Source: BOG-994 sp049514215
GTDB lineage: Bacteria > Pseudomonadota > Gammaproteobacteria > Burkholderiales > Burkholderiaceae_D
Reading direction: 5' to 3'
DNA length: 64,000 nt
Assembly (NCBI GenBank): GCA_049514215.1
Contig: JBEKVI010000013.1
Coordinates: 23,958 to 87,957 of the forward strand
Part shown: positions 25,780-34,573 of the stretch, in pieces
How the letters are laid out: each line of letters opens with the position of its first letter
How positions within the stretch are numbered: the stretch's first letter is position 1
The notes under the pieces: generated by a model
Told to the model about the DNA's origin: nothing
The model's input: the letters and a program-made list of their open reading frames with translations, nothing else
The model's database searches: none
Program-made: the position numbers and the translations under genes

Positions 25780-27350
25780 GGACGATGAGCTTCCAAAACA
25801 GCCTCTGGACCGAAGTACGTCGACCAGTCCTTGCAGAGCTCGGCAATCCTCTCCCGTGGTGGTGGGCGATGGGCGTAGACGGTCATGCGCCAAGCATCGA
25901 TCAAGGCGCCGAAGTAGCTCAATACGACAGGGGTTACCCAACTCTGAACGCGACCCAGACACCCCTCCTCCGTATCGCCATCCTCAAAGGGCACCTGGAC
26001 GCGGTGCACGAGAGCCACGAGGCTGGCCCGATAGAGCAGCCCGAGCGATCCGGCAAGATTGCCTTCCTCGAGCAGACGCCGTGCGGTCTCCGCCACCTCG
26101 ACGGGCAATCGATCCTGTCTGACATCCACGCCAAAGAGCGTCTCGGGCAAGGGCTTGGAGCGAGGGGACGTGGCGCTCATGAACCAGTTTTTCTTGGCGG
26201 CGTAGAGGAAGGCGCACACGAGCGCGATAAAGAGCAGGATCCGCACGATCCACGCTCCGAATCCAGCCAAGGTCTCGCTCAACCTCGCGATGAGCCGCAT
26301 GAGCGCAGGCAGCCAGCGCGAGCCGTCGGATCGTGGCGTAGCGGGATCCATGCGGGGCATCCAGACCCACTCGATTTCATTGTGGCCGAAGACCGGATCC
26401 TGAGCGATTCGACGCGCCTTCTCTGGTGCGAGATCCAAAGCGGGAGGCAGGCCTTTATTGAGGGGCACGACCACCGCGGAAGTGCCCACCCCCGGTTCGC
26501 CCACTGCGACAGGCAAAGCCCAGACCGCGTTGGGCGAAAACCATGGGATGAAGACCGCCGCAACCAAAATGGCCACGACCGGCCCACCCACGCGCAGACC
26601 GTCCAAGCGTTGTTGCATGCGACGAAATGCGAGTTCGAGATCCCAACCCTCGAGTTCACTGCGCCGATTCAGGTAGAGACTAAATCCCGAGGCAACATAC
26701 AGGGGCTCAAACAAAGTCTCCGAGACCGCAAGGAGCGCAAAGAGGAAGACAGCGTCGGCCCATTCCGGGGCTCGCCCGGCAAACGGCCCTCCCAGCCAGC
26801 TGGCCCAGGTCACGCCCAAAGGGGCGAGCGCGCGGACAGCCGCAACGAAGGTGATGCAACCGAGGAGGACAAAACTGCCGCAAGCCAGCGTCAGCCACGC
26901 AGCGCACCCGCTGATCGATTGGGCAAGCACATTCACGCGAAGGGCGCGCCCCGCCCCGGACTGTCCCTCAAGCTGCGTCACGCATAAGGTGAAGCTGCGG
27001 CGCAGGCTGAACCTTCGGTAGGTCAGGTCGGCCCAGAGTTGGCGCGTGGCGAGGAAACCACGCAGCGCGACCAGCGATTCGGACAGCGAAGGAACCGAGC
27101 CAAACACCGAGCGGCTATAGACGGAGAGCAAGACCCGATCGAATAGGGGCTTCGACCACCATAGGACAAGCCACGCGGCACGCCAGTCCCAAAAAAGCAG
27201 CAGCGCACAGGCACAGGCGAACGGTCCATAGGTGGCCAACCACGCGCGCAGTGCCACCCATCGCCAGCGACGGACGATCACCATCCCGAGATCGAGAGCC
27301 TCCCACGGGCGTCGCCTGCGCAAGACCAGAGCGAAGTCTTCTAAGATCAT
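25776..27350 (-). CDS. Large membrane protein with C-terminal DUF4129-like domain
   Basis: A 524-residue polytopic membrane protein. ATG 27350 overlaps the upstream stop as ATGA, which fixes the start. Several hydrophobic segments fill the first 240 residues (for example FACACALLLFWDW, AAWLTLACGSFVLLGCITFV and FLFALLAVSETLF), with one more near 265-285 and another near 365-385. The C-terminal part (about 400-500) holds LLEEGNLAGSLGLLYRASLV and the acidic FEDGDTEEGCL, matching the DUF4129 pattern found in MoxR operons and transglutaminase-linked proteins. It is larger than a simple DUF4129 protein because of the extra membrane region. Function unknown. Confidence 0.75.
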   Translation of the reverse strand: MILEDFALVLRRRRPWEALDLGMVIVRRWRWVALRAWLATYGPFACACALLLFWDWRAAWLVLWWSKPLFDRVLLSVYSRSVFGSVPSLSESLVALRGFLATRQLWADLTYRRFSLRRSFTLCVTQLEGQSGAGRALRVNVLAQSISGCAAWLTLACGSFVLLGCITFVAAVRALAPLGVTWASWLGGPFAGRAPEWADAVFLFALLAVSETLFEPLYVASGFSLYLNRRSELEGWDLELAFRRMQQRLDGLRVGGPVVAILVAAVFIPWFSPNAVWALPVAVGEPGVGTSAVVVPLNKGLPPALDLAPEKARRIAQDPVFGHNEIEWVWMPRMDPATPRSDGSRWLPALMRLIARLSETLAGFGAWIVRILLFIALVCAFLYAAKKNWFMSATSPRSKPLPETLFGVDVRQDRLPVEVAETARRLLEEGNLAGSLGLLYRASLVALVHRVQVPFEDGDTEEGCLGRVQSWVTPVVLSYFGALIDAWRMTVYAHRPPPRERIAELCKDWSTYFGPEAVLEAHRP

Positions 27351-28360
27351 GCAGCCGTCACGGATACGCTGCGACCGGCGAGGAAGAAATACGCCACGAG
27401 GGTGATCCAAAGGGCGATTCCCGCCGCATATTTGATCCAGGGCGCAATCACAGTCAGCGGAGACCAGAAGGCTTCGATGATGGCAGCCACGAAGGTCATC
27501 GCGGCCGCGCCGTAGAGCAGGGGAATGGCTCTCCGCGCTGCCTCGCGCAGCGCAAAGGCTCGCGTTCGGCGACCCGGTGCGGCCATCGCCAGTCCAATCT
27601 TCAAGCCCGCAGCGCCGGAGAATACGGCACCCAGGAGTTCAAAACTGCTATGCCCGGCCACGAAGCCCCAAAAGCTCGTGATAAAGCCCAAGTGCGTGAG
27701 ATAACCCGCAACCGCCCCGATCTTCATGCCATTGAAAATCAGATAGAAGACCGTTCCAAGGCCGAAGGCGATGCCTCCGGCAAAGCACTGAAAATCGATT
27801 CTGACGTTGTTGGCGATATAGAAGCTGTACATGCTCCAGTCCATCGAGGCGGGCCGGCCGGTGCTTTGCAGATGGGGCGAGTAGAGCTGCTCGAACTGGG
27901 TGATCTCCTGGGGCGAAAGCAGAAAATACACGCTCTCGGGAAAAATCTGCATGAGCACGAGAAGGGTCAGAAGAGGCACAAAGAACAGGGCCGCCGAGAC
28001 CAGAACGACGCGTTTTTCGCGTCGGACTGCCGCGGGGAATCCGCCGACGAGAAAATCGACCACCGCCTGACCGATGCGGCGCTTGGCACTGTAGAGCGTC
28101 TGATGCGCCACCAGCACACGGTGTTGGAGCCGGTCGATGAGTTGACTCGAATAGTTGCGATCTTCGGCCAAGGCCAGGTCATAGCACAGGGCACGAAAAC
28201 GCCTGGCGAGTTCCGATGTAGGGATGGCGAGAGGGTCTGCCACCCATGACGAGCCCGCGCTGGACGATTTGCGATGATCATCCTTAGGTCGGATGCCAAG
28301 CCAACGATCCCAGCGTGCCCAATCCGCTTCGCGCCGTGCCACGAATTGCGTTTCCTTCAT
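27347..28360 (-). CDS. SpoIIM/stage II sporulation protein M-like membrane protein
   Basis: A 337-residue membrane protein and first gene of the operon. ATG 28360 begins MKETQFVARREADWARWDRW, with GGAG eleven bases upstream. After a cytoplasmic helical part (about 1-105) come five or so membrane segments (about 113-330). The SpoIIM-type motif is FYIANNVRIDFQCFAGGIAFGLGT with YLIFNGMKIGAVAGYL, then HSSFELLGAVFSGAAGLKIG. Despite the name, SpoIIM-like (DUF95) proteins are widespread in non-sporulating bacteria and form transmembrane modules of unknown transport function, often with RDD proteins. No sporulation role should be inferred. Confidence 0.85.
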   Translation of the reverse strand: MKETQFVARREADWARWDRWLGIRPKDDHRKSSSAGSSWVADPLAIPTSELARRFRALCYDLALAEDRNYSSQLIDRLQHRVLVAHQTLYSAKRRIGQAVVDFLVGGFPAAVRREKRVVLVSAALFFVPLLTLLVLMQIFPESVYFLLSPQEITQFEQLYSPHLQSTGRPASMDWSMYSFYIANNVRIDFQCFAGGIAFGLGTVFYLIFNGMKIGAVAGYLTHLGFITSFWGFVAGHSSFELLGAVFSGAAGLKIGLAMAAPGRRTRAFALREAARRAIPLLYGAAAMTFVAAIIEAFWSPLTVIAPWIKYAAGIALWITLVAYFFLAGRSVSVTAA

Positions 28361-28452
28361 CGACGAGCGGGCTCCAAGAGGGGTCGGGCCATGATCGCGG
28401 GAAATCGCGGTGTAAGCAAGAACTCCGGGAGCGTGGGTCGCCCCAGGCCCCG

Positions 28453-28470
28453 GGGAAAGGAATCTTTCCC
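28453..28470. repeat. Short perfect inverted repeat in a divergent promoter region
   Basis: GGGAAAG, four bases, CTTTCCC lies midway between the SpoIIM-like operon and the divergent exchanger gene. It could be a binding site for a dimeric regulator of one or both units. Seven-base arms are short enough to occur by chance, so the role is open. Confidence 0.3.
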
Positions 28471-28626
28471 GCTTGGCGTGGTCAGTAAGACACCATGGCC
28501 CAGTCTGGCCCACCAAGCCGGTCTTACGACCCGTCCCGGCATCCATTCCCATCCGGTCGGGCAAAATACTTCCAGTGCCTTCAAGAACTTAGAACGCGGG
28601 TCGCTGGAGATCGCGAGGAATAACGC

Positions 28627-29829
28627 TTGCACAGCACACCCTACCTGCCCCACTTTCCGTTGACCAATTGGCAGCTATTGGTCTCGGCGGTGCTGCTGCT
28701 TTTGGGCTACGGCGGGGGCGAGCTTACGCGTCGCATCGGACTGCCCCGCGTACTTGGCTACGTCGCAGTCGGGGCCATTTTGGGTGACCCGGGCATTGGG
28801 ATCATCAAGGAAGGCGTTCGCAACGATCTACGGCTTTTTATCGATGTGGGTCTCGGTATGCTTCTCTACGAGATGGGCCAAAGACTGGACCTGGACTGGA
28901 TGCGGCGCGAGCGCTGGCTCTGGATTACGGCGGTCGCGGAGATGGTTCTAACCTGGCTGCTCGCCTTTAGCGTACTGACCCTTTTCCATCACACGAAACT
29001 GGAGGCCTCGTTGCTTGCCGCGGTCATCATCTCGAGTTCACCTGTGGTGGTGATGTACATGGTGCGCGATCTGGGCGCCGATGGCCAGGTGACCAGCCGC
29101 ATCGTCACTCTGGCCGCACTGAACAGCATGGCTGCCTTCGTCATCAGCGCGACGCTGCTTTCTTGGGTTCACTTCTCCTATGAGGGAGGGGTGCCGGCAG
29201 TCCTGTTCCACTCGATTTATCTGCTCCTGGGTTCGTTTGCGCTCGGGCTCGTCGTCTTTGCGGTCTATCATGGTCTTGCGCGTTGGTTCGGCAAGGACGA
29301 CGCTCCGCAACTGGTCTTGGCCATCAGCATGGTATTGCTCGGGGTGGGCCTGGCCGATGCGTTGAAGCTCTCGGTACTGTGCACCTTGCTCACGGTCGGT
29401 GTGCTCGCAAAAAATGCCAACCCACGCCGCTTTATCCGGCATATCGAGTTTGGGGTCACGGCCGAGCTGTTTTGCGTGATTCTCTTTGTGAGCGCGGGCG
29501 CCGCCTGGCATTTCACCTGGGACTCGCAGGTCCTTCTGACTTCCGCCGCATTGATCGGGGCCCGCTATCTGGGCAAGGCAATTCCGATCTATGGACTGGC
29601 CGCTTTGACTCCCCTGGGCCTATCGCGCGCCGGACTGGTCGCGCTGGGCCTGACACCCTTGTCGGGTTTTACGGCTTTGCTCGTACTCGATACAACCAAC
29701 CAGTACCACGCGTTCGCATCAGGTCTGCTCGAGGTGTTCCTCTCGACTGTGGTGATCCTCGAGATCGCAGGGCCCATACTGCTGCAAATCGCGCTGCGCC
29801 AGGCGCGTGAGATCGAGCCGCTCTCTTAA
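28627..29829 (+). CDS. CPA2-type cation:proton antiporter-like membrane protein
   Basis: A 400-residue membrane protein with about 12 segments, starting at TTG 28627. Its N-terminal sequence GYGGGELTRRIGLPRVLGYVAVGAILG is typical of the CPA2 sodium/potassium-proton exchanger family. The protein is only the membrane domain, with no C-terminal RCK/TrkA-N domain. Around the place where family members carry the transport Asp (the ND, DD or QD pair of TM5) it has TLAALNSMAAF, so an acidic residue seems to be absent. Exchange activity is therefore uncertain. The next gene begins 11 bases after its stop, so the two are probably co-transcribed. Confidence 0.8.
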   Translation: MHSTPYLPHFPLTNWQLLVSAVLLLLGYGGGELTRRIGLPRVLGYVAVGAILGDPGIGIIKEGVRNDLRLFIDVGLGMLLYEMGQRLDLDWMRRERWLWITAVAEMVLTWLLAFSVLTLFHHTKLEASLLAAVIISSSPVVVMYMVRDLGADGQVTSRIVTLAALNSMAAFVISATLLSWVHFSYEGGVPAVLFHSIYLLLGSFALGLVVFAVYHGLARWFGKDDAPQLVLAISMVLLGVGLADALKLSVLCTLLTVGVLAKNANPRRFIRHIEFGVTAELFCVILFVSAGAAWHFTWDSQVLLTSAALIGARYLGKAIPIYGLAALTPLGLSRAGLVALGLTPLSGFTALLVLDTTNQYHAFASGLLEVFLSTVVILEIAGPILLQIALRQAREIEPLS

Positions 29830-29840
29830 AGGAACGAGTA

Positions 29841-30989
29841 ATGCCCGAACTGATTTTCCGCGATTCCGCGAGCCTGACCTTCGGCGTCGAACTGGAGCTC
29901 CAATGCGTCAATACGCGTGACTACGATTTGACCACCACGGCCCAGGAGCTTCTGACCTTGCTCGAGGACATGGACTGCGGCGGGGAGGTCAAGCCGGAGA
30001 TCACCCAGAGCATGATCGAATTGAACTCCGCCGTGCAACGGCACTACGTGGGTCTGCTTGAGAACCTGGTCGCGATTCGCGACATCATGGTCGAGAAAGC
30101 GTCGCTTCTGAATGTCGGCATCTCCGGCGGCGGGACACATCCCTTTCAGATGTGGAGCGATCGCCGCATCTTCGAGGGCGAGCGCTACGAAATGCTGTGG
30201 AACAAATACGGCTATCTCGCCAAGCAGTTCACCGTCTTTGGCCAACACATCCATATCGGCTGCACCAGCGGCGACGAGGCGGTGCGTCTGTTGCATCTCA
30301 TGTCCTATCACGTCCCGGCGTTCATTGCGCTCTCGGCGGCATCGCCGTTCTATCAGAACCAGGACACGCGTTTCTCGAGCAGTCGATTGACTTCGATTAA
30401 CGCATTTCCACTTTCGGGCACGATTCCTTTCGTGCGCAACTGGCGTGAATTCTCCGACTACTACTTCCAGATGAAGGACCTGGGGATCATCTCCAGCATG
30501 AAGGACTTCTACTGGGATATCCGGCCCAAGCCGGAGTACGGCACCATCGAACTGCGCATCTGTGACACCCCTTTGACGGTCGAAAAGGCGGCCGCGTTGG
30601 CGGCGTTCGCACAAACGCTTGCGCTTCAGATGCTGCGCGAGCCCGGGCGCATGCCCGACGAGCGCCTCTATCTACCCTATCGCTACAACCGCTTCAATGC
30701 TGCACGCTATGGTCTGTCGGGCGAATTCATCGACGCCGTGACCGGAGCCAAGCAAGAGCTCGGGGAGATGATCTGCCAGACCATCGACGGGCTGTGGGAG
30801 CTCGCCTCCGAGATCGGCACGACACGTCCTCTCAAGCTGCTTTACGAATCCGCGGTGACGCGTCGCAATGACGCCGACCGACTGCGCAGCATCTACCAGG
30901 AGACGCGCTCGTTTAACGACGTCGCCCACGCTTCAGCCGACATCTGGTCGTCCGGCCGGCTGGCCGAGGGACAGCAGGGCGCGCGCTAA
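29841..30989 (+). CDS. YbdK-type carboxylate-amine ligase (weak glutamate-cysteine ligase, GCS2)
   Basis: A 382-residue member of the GCS2/YbdK family of ATP-dependent carboxylate-amine ligases. E. coli YbdK joins glutamate and cysteine weakly, and the true substrate of many members is unknown. Motifs: SLTFGVELELQCVN (metal-binding Glu cluster, about 11-24), GGGTHPFQMW (about 89-98), GQHIHIGC (about 133-140), and RPKPEYGTIELRICD (about 224-238). Length is normal for the family. It starts with AAGGAACGAGTA before ATG 29841 and follows the exchanger gene closely. It is not the main GshA. Confidence 0.88.
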   Translation: MPELIFRDSASLTFGVELELQCVNTRDYDLTTTAQELLTLLEDMDCGGEVKPEITQSMIELNSAVQRHYVGLLENLVAIRDIMVEKASLLNVGISGGGTHPFQMWSDRRIFEGERYEMLWNKYGYLAKQFTVFGQHIHIGCTSGDEAVRLLHLMSYHVPAFIALSAASPFYQNQDTRFSSSRLTSINAFPLSGTIPFVRNWREFSDYYFQMKDLGIISSMKDFYWDIRPKPEYGTIELRICDTPLTVEKAAALAAFAQTLALQMLREPGRMPDERLYLPYRYNRFNAARYGLSGEFIDAVTGAKQELGEMICQTIDGLWELASEIGTTRPLKLLYESAVTRRNDADRLRSIYQETRSFNDVAHASADIWSSGRLAEGQQGAR

Positions 30990-31007
30990 GCTCCCGCAGC
31001 GCTTCTC

Positions 31008-31916
31008 TCACGCCGCCTCGGAGGCTGCTACAGGGGTGCGCGCCGGGAGAACGACGGTCGCGAGGGCGAGCAAGATGAGGGCGAGCGCGACGAAATCCCG
31101 CCACAACGGCGCCTCTCCCAGCAGCAGCATGCCCGAGAAAACGCCCACAACCGGCACCAACATGCCCGATAAGCCGCTCGCCACCGGTGGAAGGCTGCGG
31201 GCGAGCGCGAACCACACCACATTGCAAATCCCCAGCACAAACACCGCGTTGTAGAAGATCGGCATCCACTGGACTGCAGTGGGCAAGATCCAGTCGCGCC
31301 GCTCGAAGAACCAGCTTGCAAAAAGCAGAACGACACTGGTGATCGCCATCATCCAGAAGGTCAAGGCCAGCGTATCCAGGTCAATCGGAAGACGCCGCAA
31401 AAGATGCGTGCCAGCGCCCCACGCACAGGCGGCGAAGAGCATGAGAGCCACTCCAAGCGGTCGGCCCGAAAGGGTTTCCCACTCTCCGGATACCAGCAGC
31501 CCTGTTGCGAGAAATGCGCACCCCACGCCGAACCAGATTCGACCCGGCAAGCGCTCCTTGAGAAAAATCGCGCCGATCAAGGCCGCCCAGAGAGGCATCG
31601 TGTAGCCCAGAATGGCCGCACGGCCCGAAGGCAGCATCGCGATTGCGAGGATGGCGACCAGATACCAGATGATCATGTTCGGCAACGCCAGCACAAACAG
31701 GCGCATCCAGCTGCCCCGAGGCACGGCAAGCGAGATCGAGCGCAGCTGCGCGTAGAGGAACAACAGGATCGTTCCGAGCGCCACGCCCAACAGACGAAAC
31801 CAGATCGGGGGCAGTTCGCGCACGCCGATCTTCATCACGGTCCAGTTCATTCCCCAAAAGAGGGTCAGAAGCGCAAGAAGCAAAAGTTGCCGGGAAGTAA
31901 GGGAAGTGGAGTGCAA
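31008..31916 (-). CDS. EamA/DMT-family transporter
   Basis: A 302-residue inner-membrane protein with ten predicted membrane segments and the EamA duplication (about 8-140 and 150-290). The first segment LLLLALLTLFWGMNWTVMK carries the usual Trp-Gly-x-Asn pattern and LPPIWFRLLGV is the typical end of the first loop. Members export amino acids or other small metabolites, but the substrate cannot be told. The gene converges with the YbdK-type gene (18 bases between stops) and is divergent from pyrF, with 76 bases between starts. Confidence 0.9.
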   Translation of the reverse strand: MHSTSLTSRQLLLLALLTLFWGMNWTVMKIGVRELPPIWFRLLGVALGTILLFLYAQLRSISLAVPRGSWMRLFVLALPNMIIWYLVAILAIAMLPSGRAAILGYTMPLWAALIGAIFLKERLPGRIWFGVGCAFLATGLLVSGEWETLSGRPLGVALMLFAACAWGAGTHLLRRLPIDLDTLALTFWMMAITSVVLLFASWFFERRDWILPTAVQWMPIFYNAVFVLGICNVVWFALARSLPPVASGLSGMLVPVVGVFSGMLLLGEAPLWRDFVALALILLALATVVLPARTPVAASEAA

Positions 31917-31992
31917 GGGGTGAATCCAAAGGGCGCAAAGCGCATGCTTCGGCGAACGGGTTTGATCCGGTACAATGTGACTTTAGCCAACC

Positions 31993-32823
31993 ATGCATTC
32001 TACCCAACCCGCCCTGCCCTTCGCCAAGGCCCTCAAGGATCGCTGGGCCCGCTCCAACAGCCTCCTGTGCGTGGGGCTTGATCCTGACCTTCAGCGCATT
32101 CCCGCTTCGCTGCGAGAGCGAGCCGACGGGATCTACGAATTCTGCAAGGCGATCGTCGATGCGACCCATGACTTGGTGTGCGCATTCAAGCCACAGATCG
32201 CGTTTTTCGCGGCCGAGCGCGCCGAAGACCAGCTCGAGGCCGTCATCGCCTATATCAAGTCCCATTATCCGGGCGTGGTGGTGGTGCTCGATGCCAAGCG
32301 CGGGGATGTCGGATCAACCGCGGAATACTATGCTCGTGAAGTCTTCGAGCGCTACAAAGCCGACGCCGTCACTCTGTCTCCCTACCTCGGGTCCGATTCG
32401 ATCGAGCCGTTCCTAAGCTACCGTGGCAAGGGCTCGATTATCTTGTGCCGGACTTCAAATCCGGGCGGCAGCGACGTGCAATTTCTCGATTGCGAGGGCA
32501 GCCCCGTGTTCGAACTCGTGGCCAACATGGTTGCGCGCCGTTGGAATGCGCTCGGACAGTGCGGTCTCGTGGTGGGTGCGACTTTCCCTCGCGAGCTCTC
32601 GCGGGTTCGCGATCTGGTCGACGATATGCCGATTCTGGTGCCCGGCATCGGCGCCCAGGGTGGTGACATCCAGGCAACCGTCGTCGGGGGTAAGACCGAT
32701 GCGGGTGGCCTCATGATCAGTTCATCCCGGGCCATCCTCTACGCGAGCGGCGGTGAGGACTTTGCCGATGCCGCAAGACGCGTGGCCCTAGAGACACGCG
32801 ACGAGATCAACCGTCACCGCTAG
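31993..32823 (+). CDS. pyrF: Orotidine 5'-phosphate decarboxylase (type 2)
   Basis: A 276-residue enzyme that decarboxylates OMP to UMP in the last step of pyrimidine synthesis. Length and sequence fit the longer subfamily-2 PyrF. The catalytic Asp-Lys-Asp array is visible as VVLDAKRGDVGS with Asp100, Lys102 and Asp105. The substrate-binding N-terminal NSLLCVGLDPD, LSPYLGSDSIEPF and the phosphate-binding PGIGAQGGD follow. The start ATG 31993 was kept although an exact ribosome binding site is not strong. A cupin gene follows after 24 bases and is likely in the same transcript. Confidence 0.96.
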   Translation: MHSTQPALPFAKALKDRWARSNSLLCVGLDPDLQRIPASLRERADGIYEFCKAIVDATHDLVCAFKPQIAFFAAERAEDQLEAVIAYIKSHYPGVVVVLDAKRGDVGSTAEYYAREVFERYKADAVTLSPYLGSDSIEPFLSYRGKGSIILCRTSNPGGSDVQFLDCEGSPVFELVANMVARRWNALGQCGLVVGATFPRELSRVRDLVDDMPILVPGIGAQGGDIQATVVGGKTDAGGLMISSSRAILYASGGEDFADAARRVALETRDEINRHR

Positions 32824-32847
32824 CGCGAAGACCAGAGGAGCATTTGC

Positions 32848-33324
32848 ATGCCCAGCAATCCGGATCCAATCGATTGGCGCGCGCAAGGCGTGCGGGTCGT
32901 CAAAGGCAATCAACTCGATTCGAACACGGCGCAGACGCCCGGTATGGAACGCGCAGCCGCAATCAACTTCGCGCGCGTCGGTGCTCAAAAGCTCTGGGCG
33001 GGCACGGTGACCATTCACCCCAATGCCAAGACGGGCGCGCATCACCATGGGGCCTTGGAAAGCGTAATCTACGTGGTGCGCGGTCACGCGCGCATGCGCT
33101 GGGGCGATCATCTCGAGTTCACCGCGGAAGCCGAGGCGGGTGACTTCATCTACGTTCCGCCCTATGTGCCGCACCAGGAGATCAACGCGAGCCCGAATGC
33201 ACCGCTCGAATGCGTGCTGGTGCGCAGTGACAACGAAGCCGTCGTGGTGAATATCGATATCGAGCCCGCAGAAAAAGTCGAAGAAGTCTACTGGGTGGAT
33301 CCCATCCACCGCAAACCCGACTAA
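32848..33324 (+). CDS. Cupin-domain protein
   Basis: A 158-residue single-domain cupin. Motif 1 is complete in KTGAHHHGALESVIYVVRG (about 62-80), supplying the His, His and Glu metal ligands, and motif 2 is EAGDFIYVPPYVPHQEINAS with the fourth His. A Trp-Val-Asp-Pro tail ends the protein. Such small cupins act as metal-dependent isomerases, dioxygenases or sugar-nucleotide enzymes, and the reaction cannot be told. The start ATG 32848 follows GAGGAG. It is the second gene after pyrF, although there is no obvious metabolic link. Confidence 0.85.
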   Translation: MPSNPDPIDWRAQGVRVVKGNQLDSNTAQTPGMERAAAINFARVGAQKLWAGTVTIHPNAKTGAHHHGALESVIYVVRGHARMRWGDHLEFTAEAEAGDFIYVPPYVPHQEINASPNAPLECVLVRSDNEAVVVNIDIEPAEKVEEVYWVDPIHRKPD

Positions 33325-33502
33325 TCGAACGAGGTTTTGCGCGACCGACTCATCCGCGGCTAGCGTGCGCTTCCATCGTGGTCGTGCGTTGCGCTGCTGA
33401 TCCGGGCGGCGCTATCGAGTTTGCCCCACACCTGGGCGGCCTTGGCCTGGTAGAACGCGACGTCGATAGACAAGTCGCTCCAGAGATACGGGAAAGTCGA
33501 GC

Positions 33503-33994
33503 TTAGTGTTGGGCCAGCCACGCAAGAGCGCTTTGCAAGGCAAAGCGCGTTGCGGCGCGCCGCACGGCAGCACGATCGCCGTCAAAATGCCGGGTCTGGA
33601 CTTGAGCAGGACCGGTGCGATCGGTCACAGCGAAGCAGACCGTCCCCACGGGCTTGCCGGGCACGGCACCACCAGGACCCGCGATGCCGGTGATGGAAAC
33701 AGCGAGATCAGCACGGCTATGCGCGAGAGCGCCCTCGGCCATGGCCCGGGCAGTCGCCTCGCTCACGGCGCCTTCGCGCTTGAGCAGCTCTTCGGACACG
33801 CCAAGCATTTCCATCTTGGATTCGTTGGAGTAAGTCACGAAGCCACGCTCGAACCAGCCGCTCGAGCCTGCGACGTCGGTGATGGCGGCAGCGAGCATGC
33901 CCCCGGTACAGGACTCGGCACAGGTGAACGTTCGTCTGCGCTCAAGGAGCCGTTGGCCAAATATCTTAGCCAGCGCCAAGGTCTCATCGTCCAT
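33503..33994 (-). CDS. pncC: Nicotinamide-nucleotide amidohydrolase PncC (CinA C-terminal family)
   Basis: A 163-residue protein made only of the CinA C-terminal domain, which deamidates nicotinamide mononucleotide in NAD recycling. The signature AESCTGGMLAAAITDVAGSS (about 26-45) and the GITGIAGPGGAVPGKPVGTV stretch (about 100-120) are intact. It starts 24 bases after pgpA. This is the last gene of the thiL-pgpA end of the rib/nus operon, a position it keeps in many proteobacteria. The 180 bases to the convergent cupin gene hold nothing I can identify. Confidence 0.92.
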   Translation of the reverse strand: MDDETLALAKIFGQRLLERRRTFTCAESCTGGMLAAAITDVAGSSGWFERGFVTYSNESKMEMLGVSEELLKREGAVSEATARAMAEGALAHSRADLAVSITGIAGPGGAVPGKPVGTVCFAVTDRTGPAQVQTRHFDGDRAAVRRAATRFALQSALAWLAQH

Positions 33995-34018
33995 CGGTCA
34001 TCTCCCACGCTAAAGGCA

Positions 34019-34573
34019 TCACGACAGGTGCAAAACCTCGAGCGCCGCGACCGGGACTAGGCGCTTGAGGAGTGCCATGACCAGGAGCGTAAAAAACGCC
34101 GCCACGAGATCGTCGGCCATGACACCCATGCCGCCTTTCCATCGCCGATCCACGAAGCGGATCGGCGGCGGCTTTACGATATCGAAAAGGCGAAACAGGA
34201 TAAAGCCCACGCACTGCCAAGCCCATCCGGGGGGAGCACACAAGAGCACGAGCCAGATGGCCACGATTTCGTCCCACACCATGGCACCGTGGTCGGGAGA
34301 TCCGAGGTCCCGGCCGGTTTTCTCGCAGGCCCAGGTTCCCACCACGAGCGAGACCAAAAGGGTGAGCCAGCTCCCCCAAAACGAGAGTGCCGGCTGCCCC
34401 AGATCGAAGAGCAACCATCCAAAAAGAGTGCCGCAGGTCCCCGGAGCGATCGGAAACAGGCCACTGCCGAATCCCAGTGCGATCCAGTGGGATGGATGGG
34501 CGAGCATGAACCTCCAAGACACCTGGGTCGTGCCTGCTCGGGTGTGGAAGGCGCGACTAGCCAAAGTGGTCAA
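34019..34573 (-). CDS. pgpA: Phosphatidylglycerophosphatase A
   Basis: A 184-residue membrane enzyme that removes phosphate from phosphatidylglycerol phosphate. The GFGSGLFPIAPGTCGT start of the domain (about 34-49), the catalytic-type acidic DEIVAIW (about 101-107) and RLFDIVKPPPIR with MGVMADDLVA (about 128-155) are all present, with about four hydrophobic segments. The start is uncertain. TTG 34573 overlaps the thiL stop by 17 bases and keeps the usual N-terminal length. ATG 34507 also has GGAGG, but only three bases away, which is too close. Coupling to thiL is conserved in proteobacteria. Confidence 0.9.
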   Translation of the reverse strand: MTTLASRAFHTRAGTTQVSWRFMLAHPSHWIALGFGSGLFPIAPGTCGTLFGWLLFDLGQPALSFWGSWLTLLVSLVVGTWACEKTGRDLGSPDHGAMVWDEIVAIWLVLLCAPPGWAWQCVGFILFRLFDIVKPPPIRFVDRRWKGGMGVMADDLVAAFFTLLVMALLKRLVPVAALEVLHLS

